Positions 12,555-22,663 of a DNA stretch of 64,000 bases are shown one piece after another. The notes beneath the pieces were generated by a model that was not told the DNA's origin, searched no databases, and was given only the letters and a program-made list of their open reading frames with translations. How positions within the stretch are numbered: position 1 is the first letter of the stretch; each line of letters begins with the position of its first letter. The DNA is from Podospora comata (Eukaryota > Ascomycota > Sordariomycetes > Sordariales > Podosporaceae): positions 1,054,001 through 1,118,000 of the forward strand of contig CP071498.1 of the NCBI GenBank assembly GCA_017354895.1, given 5' to 3'. The position numbers were made by a program, and so were the translations under genes.

Positions 12555-12727
12555 AGTGCAGCGCCTTGGGTGTAGTTGTAGCCGCGGAGATTGGTGTAGG
12601 CAATGATGGCGTCCCAGCACTCGGCTTTGATCTCGCCACGCACAATCACTGCTTGAAGCAGGGTCAGGTGTGCGTCGTGATCCCAGACCGTGGTCGGCTT
12701 TCCAGAAAGAGCACGTCCAGGTGGCAT
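12555..12727 (-). CDS. Myb-like domain first exon, array module 2
   Basis: ATG at 12727 opens a 57-codon exon with the Myb-like pattern: TVWDHDAHLTLLQAVIV, ECWDAI, then the GYNY turn. It ends at 12555 with a phase-2 donor (CT before GTACGC). No helix-3 sequence of the QH-x-Q-x-LRR type follows before the next module starts at 12265. The nearest acceptors give either an immediate stop or a frame running through the leader of module 1. It could be a stand-alone peptide of about 60 aa, or an alternative first exon for the exon at 11695-12039; joining gives a Leu codon (CT+T) and then QHLQ. Confidence 0.55.
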
Positions 12728-12917
12728 GTTGTTGGGTGATGTTGGTGAAGAAGTGGGTGTCTGGTGGTGGTGTAAAGTCGCTGAGGACAGGGTGTGCGTG
12801 GTGGTGGTTGTGAAAGAGTATGAGAGAAAGCTGCGGAGGCTTTTCGAGGGGAGAAAGAACAGATAGCTGGGAAGTTGCCGGCAAAGCCGAGAACCACGTC
12901 TTCGCTTGATGACCTAG

Positions 12918-13147
12918 TCATCCGAGTCCTGCTCTTTCCTGCCTGTGGTCCGACGACTAATCAGACTACAGAAGGTAGGGGGAATGAGTGCTTACGCTAG
13001 AGCTGAGCCTGAGAAATGATGGCCTTTGGTCCGGCAAGCCAGTGCGATCTCGATCATGTCCTGCTTTGACGGGTTCATCCACTCGTACATCGCCTGAAGC
13101 GCAGCCAGGTTCTGCTCCGCGCCCCAAGTTGTAACCTTTCGGGCCAT
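12918..13147 (-). CDS. Myb-like domain first exon, array module 3, with possible short local tail
   Basis: Exon 13147-12996 encodes 50 residues (TTWGAEQNLAALQAMYEW, IALACRTKGHHFSGSAL) and ends in a phase-2 donor, GTAAGC. A local intron of 53 bp with a CTGAT branch-like site and a CCACAG acceptor would add AQERAGLG and a stop at 12918-12920, giving a protein of about 58 aa without a proper third helix. Otherwise the donor could reach the shared exon at 12039, giving Ala (GC+T) and then QHLQ. The conserved Trp and the GH/GY turn tie it to its neighbours. Function unknown. Confidence 0.5.
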
Positions 13148-13306
13148 GTTGTCCGTGGCCAAACGGGTTGTTGTGATGATTTCAATCGTTGCCGGACAAA
13201 ATATCGTTTGCGGACGAAGGAAAGAGGAAGGGAAAAAGAATGGGACTGTGAAGGAGAGGACGGAATATAAAGACTCTTGGGTTCGTCGGGTGCAACTCGG
13301 ACCACA

Positions 13307-13537
13307 TCAGTGGGTCGACAACTCTGTCGGTTCACTTGTGATCTCCCGTCAACACCTGTTCAGACGGATAACGTACCGAAGGCCATTCCAGCCAATGTTG
13401 TAGCCACGCTCACGCATGGCCTTGACCAGCTGGTCCTTGTCTTCAGCCGACAAGGGGGCTTTCATGTTGTAAATGATTTCAAAGACGTCGTCTTTGATGT
13501 CCTCCCAGCGGTTGATATACTTGGTCGGCGGCGGCAT
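13307..13537 (-). CDS. Myb-like domain first exon, array module 4
   Basis: ATG at 13537; the exon runs to 13377 (53 codons plus CG) and encodes INRWEDIKDDVFEIIYNM, LVKAMRERGYN and WNGLR, matching the family's three-helix pattern. It ends in a phase-2 donor, GTACGT. A local 42-bp intron would give REPTELSTH and a stop at 13307; a 53-bp alternative gives a longer hydrophobic tail that overlaps the leader of module 3. Neither tail resembles helix 3. Joining to the exon at 12039 would give LR then QHLQKLRR, the pattern seen in the complete gene at 14893-16066. Confidence 0.5.
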
Positions 13538-13596
13538 TGTGAACGGTACTATGAAGGGTGAGATGTCGAGTGTGGTTAGAGGGTAGCGAGAGCAGC

Positions 13597-13968
13597 TCAG
13601 GTCAAGCTGAGGTGATGTTTTGTGAATGGGGAAAAAGATAGCAGGTCAAAAACCAGGCTAGCAGTAAATAACTGGGCAGCTTGCTCACAGCCTGCTGGGA
13701 AAGGGCGACCACTGGCAGCACCACTAGGCAGGGCCAGACAGACGTGGTCCGATAAGGGGAACAGGCCGATAAGGGGGCCAGACCAATGACGGAGTTGAAA
13801 GCAGCAGATGGAAACATACCGAATCTTGTCCCAGTTGACGTCCTCGTGGCCCTTACTCTTCATCTTGTCCACGATCTGCGCCTGGACTTCCCTCCCCATC
13901 TCCTTGCTGTAGACGTCATACAAGCAGGTGAGGAGGTCCGAGTTGGACTGATTATCCCAGCGAACCAT
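13597..13968 (-). CDS. Myb-like domain first exon, array module 5
   Basis: ATG at 13968, in the context CGACATGG. Exon to 13820 (49 codons plus CG) encodes VRWDNQSNSDLLTCLYDVY, IVDKMKSKGHE and NWDKIR. It ends in a phase-2 donor, GTATGT. A local acceptor at a CCTAG site would add GAASGRPFPAG and about 30 more residues, stopping at 13597-13599; that tail has no likeness to the family. The alternative is splicing to the constant exon at 12039-11695. Single-domain product of about 90 aa if local. Confidence 0.5.
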   Translation of the reverse strand: MVRWDNQSNSDLLTCLYDVYSKEMGREVQAQIVDKMKSKGHEDVNWDKIRYVSICCFQLRHWSGPLIGLFPLSDHVCLALPSGAASGRPFPAGCEQAAQLFTASLVFDLLSFSPFTKHHLSLT

Positions 13969-14101
13969 GTCGGTGATTGGTGTTGGTGTCGGTATTGTGT
14001 TGTGAGTGTGTGGTGCTTGAGAGAGTCGCAAGTTGCAAAAGGGAATGTGCTTGTTGTGGGAGAGAAAGTAGACTGACTGGCAAACAAACAGAATTTCCAG
14101 G

Positions 14102-14392
14102 TTATGGCACTAGCCAACGAGGATCTCGACTCGACTCGACTACTGCAGGGCTTCAAGGCAGAAGACACGGAGAAAGTACAAACAAACAAACACTGCAGAA
14201 TACGTACCGGATAGCCTCCCAAGTGAAAGGCGAACCCATGCGAGCCATGGTATCGACCACAATGTCCTTGCTGTTAGCCAGGCTAACGCCTTGGGCGATC
14301 AGAACGTTGTAGAGGCCCACGGCGAGGGCTTCATGAGGCTCATTGCCCCATTTGGTGTTGCCAACCTTCTCGGTGGTTCTCTTGTCAGACAT
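14102..14392 (-). CDS. Myb-like domain first exon, array module 6 (outermost)
   Basis: ATG at 14392. The 61-codon exon has a short polar leader, then TKWGNEPHEALAVGLYNVL, VVDTMARMGSPFTWEAIR, and ends at 14208 in a phase-2 donor, GTACGT. A local acceptor at TTGAAG would add PAVVESSRDPRWLVP and stop at 14102-14104. As in modules 2-5 there is no local QH-x-Q-x-LRR exon. Start-to-start distance to module 5 is 424 bp, close to the spacing of the rest of the array. Confidence 0.5.
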
Positions 14393-14892
14393 TGTTGACA
14401 GTTGATATCGAGTTGATCGTTGTCAAGTCTTTGCTGATCCGCAGGAGGATGGCGAGATCTGGAGATGGTACAAGATCAGCAGCTTGGATGTCAGGATAAA
14501 GTCGAGATCGCGAGAGCAGATTTCGAGAGGAAAACTAACGCAAGTTCTTGACGATGCCACCACCCCACCGTGCCAGCGAAGAACACAGGTTGGCAAGCGC
14601 GGTGCTGAGGTAGGTAAGGCAGGAACGACAGGGGCAGCCTGGAGATTTCAACGCTCTTGCAAAGGGTATCGTGATACGGAAATATTATCCTGTTATTGCT
14701 GACGCCGAGATGTTAACCATAGCCCACCACGAAAGGGGTTCCATACTTCTTTTGAACCCTCGCCGATCCTCGCCGATCCGCCAGCGCCATTACCACATTA
14801 TCATACAGTCGCCATCTTTGTAACGTCCCAGACAAACCAAACAAAGGAAACACCAAGCCATCACGCTATATATTATTTATATGACGGGCAGA

Positions 14893-16066
14893 TCAAGCCT
14901 CACCATAACTACTAAAGCTGCGACAAGGTGTCAGCGGCGAAAAGATATCAACGGGGAAGAGCTAAGTACTCACTCCTGACTATAGTCTCCCGGCGTGGGT
15001 TCATTGTGTGCTGACAGGGCATTCATCATAGCTTCATCATCCAGCGAACCACTTTGCGAATCGTCCAGCCTCTGCCGCTTAGCCATATGCTCGTCCGAGT
15101 CATCCTCCAGATTAGGGTCCACGGCAAGATCATCAGGGGATTCCATCTGGGCTGGTGGTGCGCCACCAGCATTGATGGGCCGAGATGGTGGACGAACTGG
15201 TGTCTGCACCTGAGCCTGTACATTTTGAGCATACATGTGATGCATCTGAACACCGGGCGGCGGAGCAGGCATGCCAGGGATGACGGGCACCGGAACGCTG
15301 GTGATTTGTTGCGGCGTCGGAGGAGCGCTGGAAACGGGAGCCACCCCCGGAGGACCAGGAGCCACACCCGGGACGGGGCCAGGAGCAACACTAGGGGCTA
15401 AGCCCGGGCCGCCGCCAGGAGCCACACCGGGGGCTTGTCCTGGCCCGGCGGCGGCAATGGCAGCGGCGGCAGCAGCAGCAGCATGATCGGCAGCAGTTGG
15501 TGGAGCGGGATTTTTTCTTGGGCGGCCTCGCCCGGGTCCTGGTCTCCGTGTGATGGGGTTCAAGGTGGGATCAATCTTTCTGGGACTGTTGTCGGGGTTG
15601 ACAGTGCTGGAATCGGCCTTGTTCTGAGCACGACGAAGGCCTTGGAAGTGCTGGCTGGGACGGTGTGTTAGATCAGATCAAACGGCATAAAGAACATTCC
15701 CGGTTGGATGGCCGATATCACAAGTGGTAACTTGACATCCGCCCGCTGACTGGCTGAAGGTATCATCTCGGCTCAACTCGAGCAAACAATTGTTGATCAA
15801 CTAAAAGGGGGTACAGGGTTGGGGCAGAGATACAAGAGAAACAGCAAGCAACAGCCACCAGCGAGTGCTAATCATTTACGGAGATACCAGACATGGATTA
15901 CAAGAGAAACTCACCGACATCCTTCGTTGGTGAAGCCATAGCCCATGGAGCGCATATGGTTGCCGATGGTGGTCCATTCGCTGCCACTGATGACGCCAAT
16001 GTTCTTGACGGACAGGATGGTGAAGAACAGGTCCTTGTCGGCCCGGTCGTTCCAGTTCTTGTTCAT
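14893..16066 (-). CDS. Myb-like / AT-hook protein (285 aa)
   Basis: Exons 16066-15915, 15654-14974 and 14917-14893. Residues 1-61 are the Myb-like domain (NWNDRADKDLFFTILSV, SEWTTIGNHMRSMGYGF, then CRQHFQGLRRAQ across a phase-2 intron). Residues 86-98 (RRPGPGRGRPRKN) contain an AT-hook core RGRP, a minor-groove DNA-binding motif. Then come poly-Ala, a Pro/Gly-rich run of APG-type repeats, an acidic DLAVDPNLEDDSDEH patch and a KRQR basic motif. The last donor (GTGAGT) would give a TGA stop if unspliced; splicing adds FSSYGEA. Two DNA-binding elements suggest a chromatin or transcription role. The family link to the adjacent array is clear from the sequence; the biological role is inferred. Confidence 0.75.
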
Positions 16067-18135
16067 GGTGACAGCGACAGCGGCAGTATCAGAATACAAT
16101 AATTGGTAGCTGATGAACAGAGTGGATAGCGGCCACGAGAGGGAAAATTGCTAAGGTCTGCTAAGCAGAGATGCATTTGCTGAAGAAGGCGGCCAGATCA
16201 TTCAACCAGCGCCGAGACCAGACCAACATGTTCCATCTGATTGGCCAATGCCACATGGTCAGAGCTTCCTCGCTAGGGGCTGGGACCAAACTCAATTGGG
16301 ACAGAGGAAGGGAGGGGAAGAAAAAAAAGAGGTTGGGGAATTGGGATGGCGCTTTGTGGTCCGTGGAATGGAATGTGTGAGTGGGTGGGTCCCATATTAA
16401 GAGAAAAAAACCCGAGGTCAGATGATTTGGCGCCAGTATCGCGCACCAGTGGCACAGCCCCCTAGCCTGCGACGCGCTGTAGCCCTGAAATATCCCCAAC
16501 CTGACGCGGATGACGACTGCCTGTGGGCCATTCACTGTCCTGTTGAGTGATCTCAACTCTTTGTAGCACAGTGATAACATCATGTAGATACATCACTGCT
16601 CTTGTGATGACTCGATCCGAGGCAATCGTGACTGTTGCAATCATGCCTTTGTCCTCTGTACCTACCTTAGACATTGCTCCGGCGGGTTGCATCACCGCCT
16701 TATCGTCGGCGTCTCAGGACGGAAGCTCGGGAGGGGTAGCATCACGGGCTGCTATGTACCCCATCATCAGGCAGCCAAGAGGCAACAAAAAAGGCTACGA
16801 AGCAATGAGCGTGCGTCTGCCATTGACCCGCTCCCCCATCCCCATTCCCCATCCCCATCCATGCCTTGCTTCCACTGCCTACCTCATCGACTCTGCATAT
16901 TCCGAACCTGGAAATCCCACTCAGTTTTTTTCCTTTTGCTCCAACCGACGTCTCGCATTTCCCAATCCCATCCGAGTCTAGTGACTCACTGGTCAATCTC
17001 TGTCTGTGCCGTTCCTGACACTGGCCAGCTGGAGACAGATTGATTCCCGATCGATCCAGACTTCCCTTCCCCTCCCCCGAGCCATGCAGTTTGACTGATG
17101 GTTCACCCACCTGCATGTCGTCGCCCGGACTGCGCAAGCATCTACTTATCATTGTGACAGCTACGACAGCTTCGACAGCTACTAGCTCACACAGCTGCCG
17201 CACCTCGAGGCAGCCACTCGATTCGCCAGGGGCCGTTTGACATGGTCACAGCCAATGCCTTGACTCGGAGCAGCTTCAACAAGAGATGGATGTCACACCT
17301 CCAGCATGTGAGGCAAGGGCCAGGGATCTGCATGTCTTGGGAGAAAAGCACTTCACGCGGTAGCGCCTCGGTGCCGCGTTGCGCTCGTCGCTCCATCCCA
17401 CCCTCTATCGCCGGCTTCTTTCTTGTGTGAGTCGCCCGGCCTTTTCCTTTTGTTGAGCCTGTTCCCCCACCAGAGGGCCTGTGGACCAGGCAACCGCTGC
17501 TGATTGTCTTCTGGAAATGCTATAGATAGATAGATGCCTATGCCCGGAAAAGGAGGTCCTATCTGTGTCCAGCGCAGGGTGGCGCTTTCAAGCTGCATTC
17601 TGTGCTTCACCCACAATGGCTACTCACACCCGGCAAACAAAACCTCATGCATCCCCCTCCTCATTCGGCAAAGACTGCTGTCTCCCTTTGCTCTCTTCCC
17701 CAATGAATACCGATGCCACCAAGCCATTGCTTCTTTGCTCTCAGCCCAAAGGAAAACTACATGAGAAGGTTTTTTATTGCTTCTATTAGGGGGGTTGAAA
17801 CAGCCATATAACCCGCCCGACAGCCTCACCCACGGCTCATCTACATTCACACAGCACACCATCCCGTCCAACAGTGACTCACTTCCCCACACTGCTCCCC
17901 AGAGCCTTCTGTAGTATTCTGTCGGTGTGATCCTTGGCCCCTGCGAGAGAAGAAGAGCCTTCATATTGAGCTGGCCACTCCCCTCTGCTGCTGGGTGGTG
18001 GTTTTCTCTCTCTTTTCTTCCCTCGGTCGGCTGGCTTTCGACCGCCTCTCCCCTCCCTTCCACACCCTCCATCCCCCAATCAGACGTCGACATCCTCCCC
18101 AACCGCCCGACCGAGAGCCCTCTGCATCCTTCATC
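16067..18135. other. Intergenic between divergent Myb-like genes, no supported gene
   Basis: Shared upstream region of the minus-strand gene starting at 16066 and the plus-strand gene starting at 18136. Open frames here (for example 16547-16981 plus, 17620-18249 minus) have no domain and shifting composition. Pyrimidine-rich leader sequence precedes the ATG at 18136. I see no RNA gene or repeat. Confidence 0.5.
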
Positions 18136-19382
18136 ATGGCCCACAACGATAATGCCATGACCCGGTTCCTCTTTGCCATACTCCAGCAAAAATGCCTCAA
18201 AGATGTATGTTTTCTCTGCTTCTTCTACCGCCACGGAGAGACCACTCACCAGGCCAACTTCGCGTCCAGATCGACTGGAACAAGGTGGCCCAAGATCCCA
18301 ATCTCACTCAGCCCATTACCAATGGCCATGCCGCCCGCATGCGCTACTCGAGGTTCAGGTCGGCCATGCTAGGCATCGAACCTCAGAAACGAAACAGAGT
18401 CACCAAGCCGACAGCGAGGAAGAAAAAGACCACAGCAGCATCCACCTCACAAAAGGAAGCCGGCGATGGAGACACCCAAGACACGCCTACTAAGCCCGAC
18501 AATCCTCCAGCGAAGAAGATCAAGGTCGAAAGGTTATCGCCAAAGCCTGCCAATCCACAACTGCCTTCTCCAAAGTCGGATGCCATCCCAGCCAGCACCT
18601 TCGAAATCGAGACGGTCAGGATCAAGAAAGAAAGGACAGCATCTAGCACTCCTACCACAGCTACTATGTCGATGCCCGGGACACCCATCGACACGCCTCT
18701 CTTCTCCAACATGATACATTCTCACCGCCAGGGCCCAACTCCCATCCCGCCACCTGCGCACAATCACACCATGCGTCTTTTGACGCCATGCAGCGACCAT
18801 CAATCCCCGATGTCCGTCCAAGCACAAGCATCAGACGTGTTGATGCATCACAATCTTAACCAAAACTTCATGACAGCCGCTCACAGCAGCCCTCTAAGCA
18901 ATACTCACGACTTTCATCAACACCATCATCAATCACAAACCCAGCCCCCCTACGATCACCACACCCACCACTTCGACACCGCGAGCCCCACCTGGGGCCA
19001 CACAAGCCACATGTCGCAGAACAGTCCCGCATCGGTATCGATGTACTCGCCCACAAACACGACCGCGACAGCCTTTGGCTACTCCCCATCCGCTGCCGCC
19101 CACGATCACACACACTCACATTCGCAACACACCCAGTTCTCCCAGCAGCAACAAACACAAGAGGAGCGCAATCTCGGACTGATGGGGATGGGAATGGGGA
19201 TGGGGATGAACACAATGAATATGAATCTCGCTGGGATGGACACAGGGCAGTTTGATTTCAATAATATGGTGATGCATCAGGGGTTGAGGACGAGTGTGTC
19301 GCCCTCTCCTGCTCACCCCATCAAGGCGGAGCATGCGTCGGGGAGTCCCCAGTGGGGGGCGATGGATGGGGGGTTTGTTTGA
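18136..19382 (+). CDS. Myb-like domain protein with long His/Gln/Met-rich tail (393 aa)
   Basis: Exons 18136-18204 and 18270-19382, with a 65-bp phase-0 intron in the same place as intron 1 of the 4122-5144 gene. Residues 1-58 carry the Myb-like domain (MTRFLFAILQQKCLKD, IDWNKVAQ, AARMRYSRFRSAML). A basic KPTARKKKT stretch and KKIKVE follow, then about 270 residues of Ser/Pro/His/Gln/Met-rich disorder with His-rich and MGMGMGMG runs, typical of fungal transcription regulators. The start is set by the ATCATGGCC context and immediate entry into helix 1. Probably nuclear; targets unknown. Confidence 0.8.
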
Positions 19383-20278
19383 TATTTTTGATACGGAGCC
19401 AAGATTGGGTAACAAGGTTTGGGAAGTTTATGAAGAGGGAAGATATTGGGTTGTCAGTTACGTTGATTTTGATTTTCTTCTCTTCCTCTTTTACATGGTT
19501 GTAAACGGTAGATTGGTTTTCAGACTTGTCGTCTACATTTTCTTCTTCTGCTCAGACCCTGCCCCTGGACCTTTGAGGGATGAAGGGTGGGGGGTTGTAA
19601 CATTACCTTTTCTTCTTCGTTGTGTAGTCGGTTGGGAACACAGATGTGAGCGCATTGAAGAGAGGATATCTCGGGGGGGGGGTTGAGGGGGGGTGTGATC
19701 GTTTGGTATGACTGATTGATAATATGATTGATACATCTCCAATCGAGTTCGCTTTTGCAAATTGTTGATATCGGTGATGATCACCGTCTCAAATATCGTG
19801 TTTGTTTCATTTTTTTTTCTTTTTCTTCAATTACCCTCAGCATTTCGTCCAAGCTGGGAAAAGTGTCTCTAAGCTCAGTTGAACAACACATACCGCTCTA
19901 ACATCGACATCGCCTCCAGATCTTTCACATTGGCGCTAGTCACCCGCTCTGGCCAACTGCCACTTGACTTTCAACAGAACCATCATTATTTACCTGGGTA
20001 CACTTTGACCACCTCCCATCCAATTCACGGGTTTAAACCCATCCATCTCTTCACCACGGTCACATCCCCGCCGTGCTACTCATCAGTACAACATTCCGTT
20101 ACTTCCAGCAAAAAAAGTAAAACACCAGCAAACTTCAGCTCCACGTCCGATCCCATGAAAGAGCCAGTGTGAGCACCACCTAGGCATCACCAAACCCGCA
20201 GAGCCCACAACCGAGCTTCCTACTTAACTAGAACTGCTTCGACGTAAAAACACTCCCAAGCTATCCCCATTATGTTCT

Positions 20279-20790
20279 CACCATATCACAGCTTGGCCGA
20301 ACAGACACCTCTAAACATTCCTGAATATTATCATGGGATACTAAGATAATATGTTTTGACTACTCCCTCTGTGTTATCACGGCGAGAGCTAGACGGATAA
20401 ATATTTCCAGATCATAACATTTGTATCACCACTCCATGACGGTTGAGACGACTAGGTAGACATGTCCAAAGCCCCCGCTCCATTTTATTGTCATGCTTTT
20501 TTAATAAATATATAACTCTATACTATCGTTGTCATATACGCTTAGACAAACATACATTCCCGAACCATGTCCTACGTGCTATCATCATAGCAAAGGTACC
20601 TGTGTTTAAGACGAACAAACCTTCCCAAACCACCCCATCTATATTACAGCTCAGACGGACTCCCATTTCCAACCCCAAACCCTCTACCTATATCACCACC
20701 GTACAGCAGCTCAGACAAACAGTTCTGTCCGTATAGTCTCCCTCAAAGGGCATCGCACAGTTCAGACACATTAACTTTAACGAATCGGGT
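20279..20790. repeat. Degenerate tandem/minisatellite-like repeat, about 8 copies
   Basis: A core resembling GCTTAGACGAACA, often preceded by TATATCAC and followed by TTCCNAACC, recurs near 20290, 20390, 20443, 20540, 20606, 20653, 20714 and 20763, with spacing of about 45-100 bp. Copies differ mainly by C/T and G/A changes, as expected for an old tandem array hit by RIP-like mutation. Unit boundaries are approximate. Confidence 0.5.
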
Positions 20791-22156
20791 AGTTACAAGT
20801 CCCAAGTATCATGCATGGTAATCCGTTCAGGATACCCAGGGGTAGCAGATCTCGTGTCCAAATTAGAGGGAGCGGAACAACCCCGAGCCAGGCCTATGTC
20901 AGCAACACGCGCTGAGACAACCCCCAGACCCCGTAGACATCCGCTTGGATGAATTTTCCGCCTTTCTTCCTCGCGTATACCTATTTGCATAGGTGTCTTG
21001 TGGTCTACACTACCCCGGTTGACAGCACTGGAGTTAGGGTTTGATGTGGCATATTACCCCTAGCAACGCTAAACAGCGCCGGATCCACATTCCAAGGGGA
21101 TAGACCCCCCTTCTCGAACTTAACCACTACCACCATTGCCGCCATGGTACGCACAACAAGAAGAGATACCTGCCTAGACATGGGATTGAAGAATGTGAGA
21201 TACCTACATTCAAGGAGGCAGACACGTTGACGGTTCGTGTTGCGTTAAGGGCGCCCTGGGGGACAAGAGCAATGAGCTGGAGTGACCATCATGCACGGTG
21301 AATAATGCTTAGCTGTTGGGGGAGGGAAAGGTTGAGGATGGGTGGGAGAATTGGGAGTGAGGTTGTGTCGGCGGGGAGGGAGGGTTGGAGCAATGTTGGA
21401 GTTGTGTTGAGGGGAGCATTGCGTGCAATGGATCTGGGACGGGGGATGACTTTGGTGGGATACGGTTAATACATTCGTTGAGGCGTAATTGAGGCGAATG
21501 TATGCTTTTTATGGGGATAAGAGTCTGCCAGAGCAGTGGATTGGTGTTGATTGAGGTGATGGGCGTCGAGACTTCAGGATGGTGGGACTTGAGAAGGGGA
21601 GTCGTGAGAGTTGTTGTTTGGAAGAGTTTGGTGCCAGCAATGATTTGATGGAGGTGGGCTAGATTACAGTTCAAACATTTTGAAGCCTCAGAGTCAGCTT
21701 GTGGCTCTAGGGTTTGTGTCGAGCGGTGTCGATAGGGAAATGGCTTCAAATTCTGGGAGGCGATGACAACGAGGCTTTGAAGCTGTTCAAGGTAGCATGT
21801 GTTTGAGATGCCAGAGTCTATCCGTGATACCACAGCCAAAAGAGACTCCCCTCACTGCCATGATAAGAACATCAGACGCTTCCCAAGGTCACCATCAGCT
21901 TCTTTCTCCGCCTACAAGACACAGGACACGCAATGCCCTTGACCCATGTGTAGTTTTTGGGCCAGTTGACTCGCAATGCCGCCGCCGCCTGCGTATCGTC
22001 GTCCGAAGTGAATGGCCCCGTTATCATTCTCCTGCTCCCTTTCCCACCCCCCGACCAGTGAGACTCAAGGATTGCGGCTCTCCGTCGATTGCCCCTTCCC
22101 CGCTTGACATCAGACGGCCGGCTTGGTCGCTCCAAAACAAAAAAAGAAATCGATTC

Positions 22157-22160
<4 letters not shown>

Positions 22161-22233
<73 letters not shown>
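22161..22233. repeat. (CT)36 dinucleotide microsatellite
   Basis: Seventy-three bases of perfect CT repeat in the pyrimidine-rich leader about 430-500 bp upstream of the ATG at 22664. CT-rich tracts are common in fungal promoters and 5' UTRs. The Arg-Glu and Ser-Leu repeat peptides it can encode are not considered real. Confidence 0.97.
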
Positions 22234-22235
<2 letters not shown>

Positions 22236-22663
22236 GTTCTCCTCCATTTCTTTTCTTTCCCACAACACAATCACTTTGTGACGTTCGCTTCCTGCTGCCT
22301 TTGGCTTTCTGCTTTTGCGACCACAACCCAACAACCACAGACAACAACTGCTCTCTGGCAAGAGAAGCATTGATTGCTTGCCTCACTCAATACCGCTCTC
22401 CCAGTAAGATATCTTCTTCCTTCGGAGTTTTGTTTTCTTCCGTCCCGGGGCCGTGATTGCAGTCGTAATTGCCGGTCGGGCATTTTTGGTCGCCATTCAT
22501 GGCACAAGTGTGCTTTATGTTGCGACTTTCTTTCGTCAGATTCACACCGACAATTGTTTCCTTCCCCTTCCTCGCCTTGTCTACCTATTCAACACATAGA
22601 TCCCACCTCACCCTCGACACAAACACTCTATCAATCTCACATCACACCTCTCCAACCGCCAAA

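Larger units (their letters stand above)
19383..22663. other. Intergenic with decayed minisatellite and CT repeat
   Basis: 3' flank of the previous gene (T-rich, GT-rich), then AT-richer DNA with a degenerate repeat (20279-20790), and the CT-rich leader of the gene starting at 22664. Open frames such as 19879-20172 and 21309-21839 have no family-like content. Confidence 0.5.

Noticed and set aside
12108-14392. One large multi-domain gene chaining the six modules
   Set aside because: No acceptor upstream of the module I tested (module 5) is in the phase needed to join the preceding donor to its frame, and each module starts with its own ATG after a leader.
22024-22386. Arg-Glu repeat protein on the minus strand
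   Set aside because: Produced by the CT microsatellite; not a real gene.
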